The notes: generated from the letters alone by a model not told the origin. Counted from the first letter of the stretch, positions 22,222-33,300 are shown. The stretch is 64,000 nucleotides of DNA from Ottelia alismoides (GCA_037367405.1 JAZKJV010009630.1:310001-374000), one strand, 5' to 3'. Translations and numbers: made by a program.

Positions 22222-24213
22222 ATGGCCGACGGCCTGAAGCAGGTCCTGGCCAAGCCCATCCAGCTGGCCGACCAGATCACGAAATGGGCCGACGAAACCC
22301 ATACGTGCCGCCCGGAGTGCATGGACCTCAAATCCAAGACCGAAAAGCTTTCCAACCTCCTCCGCCAAGCCGCCCGCGCCGACCTCTACGAGCGCCCCAC
22401 CCGTCGTATCATGGACGACACCGAGCAGGTCCTGGACAAGGCTCTCTCACTTGTCGCCAAGTGCCGCGCCCGCGGCCTCCTTTCCCGCGTCTTCACCATC
22501 ATCCCCGCCGGCGCCTTTAAAAAAATGTCCTCCCAGCTCGACAACTCCATTGGCGACGTCTCCTGGCTCCTCCGCGTCTCTAAATCCTCCTCCAATAACA
22601 ACGACGACGATTCTTTTGACGACGACGGCTACCTCGGCCTTCCACCAATCGCCGCCAACGAGCCCATCCTCGGCCTCATTTGGGAACAGATCGCCAAATT
22701 ACATACTGGCAACCTCGACGACCGGGCTGACGCCGCCGCCTCCCTTGTCTCCTTCGCACGCGACAACGACCGCTACGTCAAGCTCATCGTTGAGGAGGGT
22801 GGTATTCCACCCCTTTTGAAGCTTGTCAAGGAGGGCCGGGCTGAAGGTCAGGAGAATGCCACGCGCGCCCTCGGACTCCTCGGCCGCGAGCCCGAAAGCG
22901 TGGAAGTCATGGTGCAGGCTGGGGCCTGCTCGGTCTTCTCCAAGATACTCAAGGAAGGTTCCATGAAGGTACAATCCGTGGTGGCTTGGGCCGTGTCGGA
23001 GCTCGCCGGGCACTACCCAAAATGTCAGGACATGTTCGCACAGAACAACGCCGTCAGGCTCCTCGTCAGCCATCTCGCGTTCGAGACCGTGCAGGAGCAT
23101 AGCAAGTACGCCATCCACCCTAAGGCCACGTCCATTCACCACGTTTTCGTGGCAAAAAACAACGTGCAAAATTCGAATCACGTCCATGTTGGAGATGGAC
23201 ACGAAGATGAAGGGCACAGCCAGGTGAAGCATCCCACGGGGAACCACGGGACTGGCAACCAGATGCACTCCGTTGTGCAATCCACACTGGGGTCGAAAAC
23301 CAACTCCCACTCGCAGTCCCACTCGTCTCGACCGCCTTTACCGCAACGCAGCAACCAACACCATCAAGTACAGCAGCAACACCACATCCATCACCACCAA
23401 GGTAACAACGTCAACCTATCGGGGACGAGCATCAAGGGGCGGGAGTTTGAACACCCGGAGACGAAGGCCACCATGAAGTCCATGGCTGCCAGGGCCCTCT
23501 GGCATCTCGCCAAGGGTAACGCCGCCATCTGCAAGAGCATCACCGAGTCCAAGGCCCTCCTATGCTTCGCTGTGCTCCTCGAAAAGGGACCCGACGAGGT
23601 GCAGTTCAATTCAGCAATGGCGTTAATGGAAATCGCCCGTGTTGCCGAGCAGGTGCCCGAGTTAAGGCGGTCGGCATTCAAGCCTACCTCGCCTACTGCC
23701 AAGGCAGTCGTCGATCAGCTCTTGCGCATCGTAGAGAAGGGCGATTACTCGGAACTCCTGGTCCCATGCATTGTAGCCTTGGGCTCTTTGTCGAGGACGT
23801 TTCGAGCGACGGAGACGCGAATAATAGCGCCGCTGGTGCGGCTAATCGACGAGCGGGAGTCCGATGTCATGAGGGAAGCTCTAATTTCACTTACCAAGTT
23901 CGCCTGCACGGAGAACTTCCTGCATTCTGATCACTGCAAGGCGATCATAGCCGCCGGAGGGGTGAAGCACCTAGTACAGCTCGTGTACTTCGGAGAGCAG
24001 GTGGTTCAGATCCCTGCGTTGGTTCTTTTGTGTTACATTGCCTTACACGTACCAGATAGCGAGGAACTCGCGCAGGCGGAGGTCCTCGCAGTTTTGGAAT
24101 TGGCGTCCAAGCGAAGCTACATGGTGCAGGAGCCTCCCACTGATACGCTGCTGCCGGAGGCCAAGTCAAGGCTGGAACTTTACCAGTCTAGAGGCTCCAG
24201 AGGCTTTCATTGA
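22222..24213 (+). CDS. ARO: ARMADILLO REPEAT ONLY (ARO) family protein, 663 aa
   Basis: Single uninterrupted exon ending in TGA. The start at 22222 is chosen over the in-frame ATG at 22183 because it gives the family N-terminus (MADGLKQVLAKPIQLADQ) in a good GCCATGGCC context. Layout: conserved helical N-terminal domain (~1-120, with LYERPTRRIMDDTEQVLDKA and FTIIPAGAFKKMSSQL); Asp-rich linker (~124-136); PPIAANEPILGLIWEQ; armadillo repeats (~165-300); a His/Gln/Ser/Asn-rich linker (~306-400); a second armadillo block (~415-650). Length fits Arabidopsis ARO1-3 (about 660-670 aa). These proteins act in polarised growth of pollen tubes and other cells, linked to ROP GTPase control and actin at the plasma membrane. 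They lack a U-box or other catalytic domain. Third positions are very GC-rich in the first third and less so later. The frame is intact, so it is probably functional. The exact paralogue (ARO1/2/3) is not decided. Confidence 0.95.
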   Translation: MADGLKQVLAKPIQLADQITKWADETHTCRPECMDLKSKTEKLSNLLRQAARADLYERPTRRIMDDTEQVLDKALSLVAKCRARGLLSRVFTIIPAGAFKKMSSQLDNSIGDVSWLLRVSKSSSNNNDDDSFDDDGYLGLPPIAANEPILGLIWEQIAKLHTGNLDDRADAAASLVSFARDNDRYVKLIVEEGGIPPLLKLVKEGRAEGQENATRALGLLGREPESVEVMVQAGACSVFSKILKEGSMKVQSVVAWAVSELAGHYPKCQDMFAQNNAVRLLVSHLAFETVQEHSKYAIHPKATSIHHVFVAKNNVQNSNHVHVGDGHEDEGHSQVKHPTGNHGTGNQMHSVVQSTLGSKTNSHSQSHSSRPPLPQRSNQHHQVQQQHHIHHHQGNNVNLSGTSIKGREFEHPETKATMKSMAARALWHLAKGNAAICKSITESKALLCFAVLLEKGPDEVQFNSAMALMEIARVAEQVPELRRSAFKPTSPTAKAVVDQLLRIVEKGDYSELLVPCIVALGSLSRTFRATETRIIAPLVRLIDERESDVMREALISLTKFACTENFLHSDHCKAIIAAGGVKHLVQLVYFGEQVVQIPALVLLCYIALHVPDSEELAQAEVLAVLELASKRSYMVQEPPTDTLLPEAKSRLELYQSRGSRGFH

Positions 24214-25564
24214 TGCAGGCCAAGAGAAAAACCAGAGGTCGCCTCGCCTTCTCGTTTTTCTTTTTGGATTTCTTGGTGGGTTGTTGTGTACATATACGAC
24301 TTACAGTCTCATGAATTCCCTCTGCATATGTTGATCTCTAACTTACGGTAGAACAGCGGTAAGATACATTTGTTACTGTTCTGCAACGCCTGCGAGGTGT
24401 GGGTTTGCCGTCTAGGTTTAGATGAGCAAGGAGGAGAAGGCCTGTTTATTTCTGTACGTTGACACAGTGGAATCTAGATATTCACTTTTTGTCTAATTAC
24501 AATTGCATTAATCGCATGGTGGTATAAAAAGTTGTCATCTTACTTCAAAGTTTTTATGACATTGTCGTTAAGAATGTTAGAATCACCATGGATCTTTTAA
24601 GACTTGTTTGCTAGTGATAGTGACAATGGAGGGATAAATTGCATAAATAAGGACACGTTTCTTTTATTGGAAGCAGAGAGGATCAATCTGCTGTAGCCCG
24701 ATCATCTGTTGTAGCCCCTGCTGCAGCAGTGCTGTAGGGGCTAAGCCACATGATCACCTATCCTTGCCTCAAGATACGAGCCTACTATCTTCGCCTCCTA
24801 AGAGGGTCGTCAGATCCTCATCCGATGTTCTTCGTGTGTTACAACCCTTATTGTAAATGCCATTTACAACGAACGATCGATTCCCTATTGTATGGATAAG
24901 ACTAGTAAGAAAGACAAACTACGTATCCACCTTAGGTTTGTTGTAGAAACATAACTAGTCACTACTGTGAAAATATAAGAATGATAACGGCTAAGATATT
25001 TACTCCTCTTTCTTATTCATTTGGTTTGAGAGTTAAGGAATGAATAACTATCCCTCATACAAGGATATGTATGTGGAGATTGATATGGGCTAAAATATTC
25101 AGGGTGTATGCCACCTAAAATCGAACCAGGCATGCTGCATCTAGACTAAATTGTTAAGCATCCGGAGGCTAGATTGAGCACTCGAATTCGAGGAATCGAG
25201 CATGAGCGAGCAAATACTAAAATGAGGACTCAAGTCTAAAGGGTCGAGCAAATACCAAGTCGAACATTTAGAGGTGAAAGTTGAGCATTGTGGAGATTGG
25301 AGGCGAGCGAGCCCAACGGATTTTGGACCAAGCATATGGTCGAACTCGTCCTACAATTCAACCAAGTAAAAGACAACTACAAAACACATATAACCACTAA
25401 AATGCTAAAGTAATAGGAATATGTTAATCATAACTCTTTGTTGAGAAAATCGATATAAACATACATATATAAATCCGAATATCAACAGGTTTCCAGAACA
25501 GATTTACGTATGCATGCATCCATGTTAACCCCGCGTTTGGTTTCTAGAGGATAATGGGACATAT
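24214..25564. other. ARO 3' flank and intergenic DNA
   Basis: No gene recognised. A 3' UTR probably covers the first few hundred bases. Near 24675-24745 is a short GC-rich patch with CTGCTGTAG and a TAGCCCCT...AGGGGCTA hairpin that resembles the ends of the MITE at 21609-21993, possibly a relic of the same family. Confidence 0.4.
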
Positions 25565-25569
25565 CCCTT

Positions 25570-25887
25570 GGAATTCGAACGCGCGGTTACAAAATGATCC
25601 GGTCTTCGCCACGCCGCGCCCACGCCCGTGCCCGTGCTTGAGCCCGGCGCGGACGCGCGTGCGTGCATGCGTGTGTTGTGGTCTAAAGTCCTCTTTAGTC
25701 TGTTTCCAGACTAGTCTCAAGACTTCCCATATAGAAATCAAGTGTCAGATTTAACTCTCCACGATTTGGGACTAAACAACACCCCGCATGGTTGAAACAT
25801 TGAATTCCAGGAATTGAGATACGTTAATACAACTTGATATTGACCATCCAATTGCATCAAACTATCCCAAAACAGTTAATTCCAACA
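25570..25887 (-). repeat. Copia 3' LTR
   Basis: 25670-25887 aligns with 33078-33295 with scattered differences. It includes 'gtggtctaaagtcctct' and 'aacttgatattgaccatc', and both copies end 'cagttaattccaaca' on the plus strand (LTR start on the minus). The part below ~25670 is a GC-rich CGCGCG-type stretch that aligns only loosely, so the outer border (25570) is a best guess. Confidence 0.75.
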
Positions 25888-25898
25888 ATCCCCCACGA
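25888..25898 (-). other. Copia polypurine tract
   Basis: On the minus strand, CGTGGGGGAT directly precedes the LTR start TGTTGG, as expected for a plus-strand primer. Confidence 0.7.
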
Positions 25899-26408
25899 AT
25901 TCACTGTTAAATACAAAGAGCCAAGGATCTCGGGTTTCCACACTCTGCTTTCAGTAAAGGTACCTTCCGGTTTGAACCTTTACCTGAGTTATCCCCTTTC
26001 ACCATCACAGGAATAAAGTGAACTAACTCTTGAACTTTAATCCTTTGATGTAATGGTATCGAGTGGTAACAACAAAGTGAAGTCTATGATGATAATCTTC
26101 TGATTTTGATGTTATTAATGGCCATGCATCCTACCATGTTTCATGAGTATATTAAGGATAAACCCTCATCCTTTATCTACGGCCCACAGAAATACTCATA
26201 TAGGTGGCATTATCCAAGGATGCACTGCACACATCCTGCTTATAGAAGCTTGAATCCATTAAGAGCATAATGCTCAACCTTTTCTTGCAGTTTTCAGGCA
26301 CTCGACTTTTCAGGGATAGGACTCACATGCAAAGTATTGCATATGGAGTGCCAACCAGTTCCCCTTACAACTTGTTTTCCCATTGAACCTATTTTGTGGG
26401 ATCTCCAC

Positions 26409-28224
26409 TTATTTAGGTCGGGTTGCTACTGCGGGTAAACTCTCAGTGGGTTTCAGCCCCATCCCAAGTCTGGATTTTTGGACTAAAGATCTATCAAGTC
26501 CCTTTATAAGTGGATCTGCTGTGTTGGTACCAACAAATTCCACGACAATCACTCCAGAAGACACCAAATCCCTAATAAACTTAAGTCTAACTTGGATATG
26601 TCTTCTAGTTTTCTGATTGTACTTTGAACTCTTTACCTTTGCAATAGTAGTCATACTATCACAATGTAAAGAAATAGCCGGTATCGGCTTACCCACCATG
26701 GGCATCTCAGATAGAAGCTCCCTAAGCCATTTAGCCTCTATATCTGTTGTGTCCAAAGCACACAGTTCTGCCTCAAAGGTAGACCGAGCCAAGATGGTCT
26801 GTTTCACAGACCTCCAGGAGACTGCACCACCTCCAAGTGTAAATACATACCCAGTCACACCGTTACTCCCGGAGTCCTCCATTTGACCTATCCAACTTGC
26901 ATCACTATATCCTTCTAAGACAGGAGGATATTTACCATAATGCAGTCCAAGAAGTGCAGTATCCTTAAGGTACTTCAACACTCGATCCAAGGCCTCCCAA
27001 TGAATACAGTCAGGACAACTCGTATACCTACTCAACTTTGCGACCGTGAATGAAATATTAGGTTGAGTACAATTCGCAAGATACATCAAGCTTCCTATAA
27101 TATGGGAATATCGTAGCTGTGCTACATGTACTCCACTCTTGTTCTTGCAGATGGGTTTAGATGAATCATAAGGAGTGCATACAGATTTATAGCTCTGATA
27201 GCCAAAATTTTCAAGAACTTTCTCAGTATAATGTGACTGAGACACAACTATCCCATTAGCAGATCTAATCAGTTTGAGCCCCAAAATCACATTTACAACT
27301 CCTAAGTCTTTCATCTCAAACTTACTTCTCAATAACCTCTTGGTTTCTTCCATTATCCTTATGTTTGATCCAAATATCAAAATATCATCTACATACATGG
27401 ATAAGACAACAAACATATCACCTTTGATCATAGAGTACACACATTTATTGGATTCATGAACCATAAAGCCGTAAGACTGGATAGTCTTATCAAACTTATG
27501 ATGCCACTGTTTCGGAGCTTGTTTTAATCCATAAAGAGATTTTGCAAGCTTACATATCTTTCTTTCATTACCAGATGCTACGAATTCCTCAGGTTGGTCC
27601 ATATAGATCTCCTCCTCAAGTTCACCATATAAAAAGGCAGTCTTCACATCCATTTGATGAATTGTGAAATCATGTATGGAGTCCAACACAATGAGCATCC
27701 GAATTGTAGTCATTCTAGTAACAGGAGAATAGGTATCAAAATAATCAATACTCTCTTTCTGTTTGAAAACTTTGGCTACAAGTCTTGCCTTATATTTTTC
27801 TATGGATCCGTCCGATCTAAGTTTTCTTCTGAATACCTATTTGCTTCCTATGGTGGAACACCCAGGAGGTAGATCGACCAATTTCCATATGCCATTTGAA
27901 ATGATCGATTCCATTTCAGATTTAATGGCATCCTTCCAATGCCATGCTTCAGTAGAAGCCATGACGTCCTTGTATGTGGGAGGATCACCCTCGATTTGGT
28001 AGGAGACAAAGTCTCTATCTAAATCCTTGGAAATCTTAGGTCTCTTACTTCGTCTAGGTTCAACATCCTCTAAAATTCATTGGGTTCAAAAGAGGTAGCC
28101 CCCACATTTGACATCTTTTCTATTTTTTGTGGAATAGAACCAGATGTTGAGGCTACGTCACTAGTCAGATTTTCAGGAATCCCTTTTTTCATTGGAAAAA
28201 TATCCTCGAAAAATGTAGCATTAC
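26409..28224 (-). pseudogene. Copia reverse transcriptase and RNase H (broken)
   Basis: The open part (27713-26409, 434 aa) has the RT palm motifs MDVKTAFLYGELEEEIYM, SLYGLKQAP and YVDDILIFG, then the RNase H region with EGYSDASW, GAVSWRSVKQ and ARSTFEAE. Upstream, the RT N-terminus continues in the same frame (PPTYKDVMAS, ESIISNGIWKLVDLP, FRRKLRSDGSIEKYKARLVAK) but is cut by a TAG at 27839-27837, where the family has tryptophan. 28224-28190 begins NATFFEDIFPM, which follows directly on the integrase end at 31554 across the nested insertion. Not functional. Confidence 0.9.
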
Positions 28225-28724
28225 TAACATAGGATATTTACAAAAAGTTTTAGAAATAAATACATCTATTTACAAGGTTAGATAAATAAGGATGGTGGTC
28301 TTATGTACATGGTGAAGGTGTATTTTTACATTTTTGACTTTTAAGTTTTTATTTTGTTTTTAATAGTTTATAAATATGTACAAAATATATACAAGCATAT
28401 TTTTGGATGAGGAAAATATTATTTTATTTATTTACAAATATATACATAAGTGAGCCCCTATCTCTCTCTACTGTGGCTTTTATGCGGTCAGGCCCATGAT
28501 GAGCCCTCCCTTGGGTTAGGTTGCTCAATATTTATTCTAAATATTTCCCTCTTTTTCTTTTTACTCTTTATTCTTTTATTTTTGCACAAAAACATGCTAA
28601 TTACATATTTTTACAAGATGCATGCTTTTGCTAATTATTTGTATTTACACATATCTACATGCATTTGCATCGATTTTTTGTAGCTAAAATATAAGAATAA
28701 AGAGTGATGAATGGGTATTCATCA
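28225..28724 (-). repeat. 3' LTR (500 bp) of the nested element
   Basis: Nearly identical to 31054-31553; I see about two differences by eye (near 28341 and 28526), implying a recent insertion or recent copying. On the minus strand it starts TGATGAAT...ATTCATCA; the other end reads CCTATGTTA without a clear CA. Confidence 0.85.
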
Positions 28725-29369
28725 CCCCCCTATACTATACTTTGCTAGTCCCTTAGCAAACACTTATTTGAAAAAGAAGTGAAAAAGAAAGAAAAAGAAA
28801 AAGAAAAAGAGGATGTACATGGATCAAGGTTGAATTATTAAACTTTCCTTCATTAAATTGAAATATGGAGCTCGATCAGATCTTTGGATTATTAATGTGT
28901 CGGAACCTTATTTAGACTTAAGCTTAAAACTCAACAGCCTCTAAGTTCCACCAATCTATGGGCAAGACTCCTCAATAAACCAGATCAGAACAAGTCTACA
29001 AACACAAACTCTAATGATCATGAGTCTTTCCAAGCAGTGTAAGTGATATGTGGCTCCCCACCTCAGAAGTAACAAAGAAACAACCTCCCTCAACCTGGTA
29101 ACTCTAATGCCTCGGTCTAGCAACTCTTTCCTCGAGAAGCGGGGTATTCCCTTCTAAGTTCAAGTGCAACCGGCTCAAGAAGAGGGGGTAGAAGTATAGA
29201 GTTTTGGAAGCCTAGCCAGTGTAGCTAGGTCTCCCGCTGCAAGCTTCATGAGATGTAACATTGATACCATAAGCTTTTGCTTTATTTGACTATGTACACT
29301 CCGGTGGGGTTATTAAATTTTCAATCCGACCCACCACTTTTTTGGAGTTCTTTTTGCATTTTTGCATTT

Positions 29370-29578
29370 TTGATGCCAGGCTTAGATTATTTCCAGGGAA
29401 GCTACAGAGCAAATGGAAGGGACCTTTTCTCGTCAGAAAGGTGCACGACAATGGTAGTATTGATATATCCGAGTTGTCTTCTGAGAGCACCTTTCGAGTG
29501 AACGGCCAGCGGCTCAAGCCATATCTAGATCATGAGCCGCGGGACGTTATTATTTGTGCCCCTATTCATTTTGCGTGA
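29370..29578 (+). pseudogene. C-terminal remnant of Ty3/Gypsy integrase (Tat/Athila-like)
   Basis: The frame reads LRLFPGKLQSKWKGPFLVRK, then VHDNGSIDI and FRVNGQRLKPYLDHEPRDV, then a stop at 29578. The FPGKL.SKW.GPF and VNGQRLKPY motifs are typical of the end of Athila/Tat polyproteins. Upstream, the frame is lost at about 29370, near the inversion junction at ~29271. It lies opposite to the LTRs that enclose it. Confidence 0.8.
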
Positions 29579-29709
29579 GATGTGGTCTTTTGACTCACAT
29601 CTTTTGCATCTCACGCCTGATGTTCACTATTCCTCCGCCTGTATAGATCCAGTTGTCCATATCATTCTATTCTTTAGTCCCACATCCCTTTCCTCATCTT
29701 ATGATTATG

Positions 29710-29918
29710 CTATACTTAGGGTGTACTTTACCCTAAGTATAGGGGGGATGTAGGACCTGCGGGTAGTCTTTTCATTCTTTCTGCCCCTGTTTTGCTGCCT
29801 ATACTTAGGGATATTTTACCCTAAGTATAGGGGGGGCAGATTCTGTATCTTCTTCACTCGGCTTTCCCTTCATGTACAGCTTGCTATACTTAGGATTAGT
29901 TAATCCTAAGTATAGGGG
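29710..29918 (+). repeat. Three perfect hairpins, each followed by a polypurine G-run
   Basis: CTATACTTAGGG/CCCTAAGTATAG at 29710-29721/29731-29742; the same arms at 29799-29810/29819-29830; and a 15-bp arm CTATACTTAGGATTA with its complement at 29884-29898/29901-29915. Each right arm runs straight into GGGGG(G), recreating the AGTATAGGGGG tract seen before LTR starts. A fourth right arm without a left one is near 30054-30067. They lie in the 3' untranslated region after the integrase stop. Confidence 0.85.
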
Positions 29919-31053
29919 GAAACCACCGAGTTCCTATCATTCTATTCATTTATTCGTTCCTGTACTTATCCATTCCTTTTCACTTCCCTTTTACTAAGCA
30001 CGAGTTATGTCTTCTTCATCGCTCTTGATCACTCTGAGGACATCGCTCGAGCTAAGTATAGGGGGGGTGTGTATATATTTCATATATACTTTAGCCATAA
30101 CTCGTACTTTGTGTGAGTGTGTTAATAAATAAAATGGCTAAAAATCACAAAAATTTAAAAATTTTTCATAAACCTCTTTTATCTTGCACATACATAGCTA
30201 GTGTACAAAGTATTTTTGTAAAAATGATTTCAAAAATCTTTTGTGTAAATTTTGTGTAAATATTTTTGTATCAAAATTATGTATATAGTACAAAATTTTT
30301 CCAAAATGTTTTGAAAATCAAAAGTTTGCAAAAATCTTGTGTAAATGTTTGTAAATATCTTTTTGCAAAAACTTGCACCTCATGCATCATTCATGATTTC
30401 AAAACATTTTTCAAAAATTTCGCATGATTGTAAAATATTTGTAAATAGCATCTTGTGTACATATATGTATATAGTTTTTCCTGGATGAGAAGTTGACATT
30501 TAAACTAAGCCTGGAATTAAATTGAGAAATGGAGCTTGAATAAGATCTTAATCCACTTAACTCCAAGAGGAACCTTATAGGATTTAGGTTTAAGGCTTTT
30601 CAGGTCCATAAGGACTTAATTCTTTGAGTCCACTAGGCTATGAGCATATGTCATCTTGATGAGCTTAAGTAGAGCACTTAACAACACACGCATGACTCTT
30701 AGAGACAATGGCTTGACTTGCACCTGCACTTACACATGGCTCTCCACGGATGAGGTGGTGAGGAGGCAGTTTCCTTTGGCTTGGGGTAGCATATGAGGGT
30801 AGTACTTCTAGGCGGAACCTCTCTTCTTCTTCTAGTGAAGGAAGTGCACCTCAACTTGGTCTAGTGGTGATGAAGGCTAAAGACAGAAGCCGTGGGTTGC
30901 AATAAAGCTTCAAAAGAGGGATAGTCTACTGGCTCAAGGGGAAATTTCTTATATGCTGCACCATGTAGATATGCTGTACAGAAGTTCTTGAAAAAAAAAA
31001 TGAGAAAAAAAAGAAAGATTTTTTTTCTTTTTATTTATTTTATGTACAATATG

Positions 31054-31553
31054 TAACATAGGATATTTACAAAAAGTTTTAGAAATAAATACATCTATTT
31101 ACAAGGTTAGATAAATAAGGATGGTGGTCTTATGTACATGGTGAAGGTGTATTTTTGCATTTTTGACTTTTAAGTTTTTATTTTGTTTTTAATAGTTTAT
31201 AAATATGTACAAAATATATACAAGCATATTTTTGGATGAGGAAAATATTATTTTATTTATTTACAAATATATACATAAGTGAGCCCCTATCTCTCTCTAC
31301 TGTGGCTTTTATGCGGTCAGGCCCATGATGAGCCCTCCCTTGGGTTAAGTTGCTCAATATTTATTCTAAATATTTCCCTCTTTTTCTTTTTACTCTTTAT
31401 TCTTTTATTTTTGCACAAAAACATGCTAATTACATATTTTTACAAGATGCATGCTTTTGCTAATTATTTGTATTTACACATATCTACATGCATTTGCATC
31501 GATTTTTTGTAGCTAAAATATAAGAATAAAGAGTGATGAATGGGTATTCATCA
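31054..31553 (-). repeat. 5' LTR (500 bp) of the nested element
   Basis: Partner of 28225-28724 in the same orientation. No tRNA primer site follows its inner end; instead an A/T-homopolymer stretch (30984-31050) leads into the inverted internal segment. Confidence 0.85.
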
Positions 31554-33000
31554 CCTACGAAGTTCAATAATAGTACTAGTATCTATGCATGTGATCTCAG
31601 AACAAATTACTAAGAATCGATAGGCATAACTATTTTCCAGATACCCCAAGAAGACCGCGTCAACTGTTTTAGGTCCAAGCTTCTTTCTCTTGTGTTCTGG
31701 GACTAAGACCTTAGCCAAGCATCTCCACACCTTGAGATATTTCAGGCTTGGATTCCTATTTCTCCAAAGTTCAATGAACTTATCTTTATGCCTTAGGGGA
31801 ACTCTATTCAGAATATGGCAGGCTGTATTCAAAGCTTCCCCCCACATGTAAGATGGTAGTCCAGAACTTTGTAAAAATACATTGACCATATCAGTTAGGA
31901 TCCTATTCATTCGTTCTGCTATTCCATTAGACTGTGGTGAATATGGTGCAGTGACCTCATGAACTATGCCAAATAATTTTCATTGTTCATCAAATATCTT
32001 AGATGTGTATTCACCACCCCTATCTGACCTTAGACGTTTAATTACTTTTTCGACTTGTGTTTCTGCTGCATTCTTAAAAATAAGAAATTTTTCTAAGGCT
32101 TCATCCTTAGTTTTAAGCATAAACATAACACTATCTACTGCTATCATCTATGAAGGTGATAAAATATCGTTTATTATCTCTAGTCATCACACCACCAAAC
32201 TCACAAATATCAGAATGCACTAAGTCTAGAATTTCAGTTTCCCTATTCACAGAATGAAAAGGCTTTCTAGGCAACTTAGCTTGAGCACACATTTCACATT
32301 TGGTGAGTTTGTCTGTAGTATGATTAGGAATCATGTCAAGTTCCATCATTTTTTTCATAGAATTTAAATTCACATGTCCTAGCCTAGCATGCCATAAGTC
32401 AGTAGATTCAATATTTGAAACAACATAAGTAGAAGAATCAAAATCAGAAATATTATTAACTGAACTATCAATATCACATCTCTAAATAAAAGATCATGAT
32501 CAGTCAAATATCCTTTGCCAAAGAAAACATCATGTCTCAGAAAAACTACTTTATTACATTTAAAGTCTAATGGAAAACCCTCTCTAACTAATAAAGAACC
32601 AGACAAGACATTCTTATTAATATCAGGAACGTGCAGCACCCTGCGCAAAGTCCAAACTCGTTTAGTTGAGAATCTCAGTTTGACTTGTCCAGATCCAAGC
32701 ACCTTGGTTGCAGATCTGTTCCCCATCATTACTGTTCCACCGGCTGAAGCCTGATAAGATACAAAGAATGTCTTGTCAGTACAAATGTGTACATTTACAC
32801 CTGTATCAACAAGTCACTTATTAGGCTCGTTTACAAAATAGAGTTTAGAGTTCACTGAGACATACCTCTCACCGGGCCCGCCTCCCTCAGTTAGCACAAG
32901 AGCCTGAGGAACGACATCCGTAGACTTCTGTTGGGTCTTTAGAGAAGGGAAATCCTTCTTCCAGTGTCCAACATGTCCACACTGCCAGCAAGACCGTAGC
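31554..33000 (-). pseudogene. Copia gag end, protease and integrase (broken)
   Basis: Read on the minus strand. A zinc knuckle CWQCGHVGHWKKDF (near 32990-32950) has F where the final Cys is expected. Then come FVNEPNK and a TGA at 32816-32814 where Trp is usual, then the protease core LVDTG and VLHVPDINKNVLSG. A frameshift near 32480 precedes the pre-integrase HARLGHVN and CEMCAQAK zinc ligands, then HSDICE and FITFIDDSSR. Another shift comes before RSDRGGEYTS, GIVHEVTAPYSPQSNGIAER and WRCLAKVLVPEHKRKKLGPK. Domain order is Ty1/Copia. Frames are broken at least three times. Confidence 0.85.
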
Positions 33001-33009
33001 CACCGCCAC

Positions 33010-33295
33010 AGCCGCAGCCGCGCCTGAGCCCGGCCCGACCTGGCCCGGCGCGGCGCAGGTGCGCGCGCGCGTGCTTGCGTGTGTTGTGGTCTAAAGTCCT
33101 CTCTAGTCTGTTTCCAAACTAGTCTCAGGACTTTCCATATAAAAACCAAGTGTCGGTTTTAACTCTCCATGATGTGGGACTAAACAGCACCCCACAGGGT
33201 TGAAACATTGAATTCCAAGAATCTAGATACATTAATACAACTTGATATTGACCATCAAATTGCATCAAACTATCCCAAAACAGTTAATTCCAACA
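33010..33295 (-). repeat. Copia 5' LTR fused directly to gag
   Basis: Partner of 25570-25887. On the minus strand its inner end passes straight into zinc-knuckle coding sequence with no tRNA-Met primer site and no N-terminal gag, so the leader and most of gag were deleted. The frame even stays open across the junction (33149-32817). Confidence 0.75.
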
Positions 33296-33300
33296 CCCTT

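Larger units (their letters stand above)
28225..31553 (-). mobile_element. Nested LTR element with two 500-bp repeats and an internally inverted segment
   Basis: It separates the integrase end (…TSTIIELR) from the following pol segment (NATFFEDIFPM) of the Copia element. On the minus strand the repeats start TGATGAATACCC, and the left copy is preceded by the purine tract GTATAGTATAGGGGGG, so the element is minus-oriented. The internal part is odd. 28725-29270 is minus-sense 3' untranslated sequence (like 590-1115), but 29271-~31050 carries, in plus sense, a Ty3/Gypsy integrase end and the earlier part of the same untranslated region (like 1-430). No perfect target duplication is seen: flanks ATTAC and CCTAC share only TAC. 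Confidence 0.75.
25570..33295 (-). mobile_element. Decayed Ty1/Copia retrotransposon, interrupted by a nested LTR element
   Basis: Minus-strand order: LTR (33295 to ~33010), end of gag, protease, integrase, nested insertion (31553-28225), reverse transcriptase, RNase H, purine tract, LTR (25887-25570). LTRs start TGTTGGAATTAACTG on the minus strand. CCCTT occurs on both sides (25565-25569, 33296-33300) and is a candidate target duplication, though the low-coordinate LTR edge is imprecise. Protease-integrase-RT order identifies Ty1/Copia. Stops and frameshifts show it is dead. Confidence 0.85.

Noticed and set aside
22014..22520. 168-aa frame overlapping the ARO start, and other frames in 22108-24334
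   Set aside because: Shadows of the GC-rich ARO coding sequence and its GA leader.
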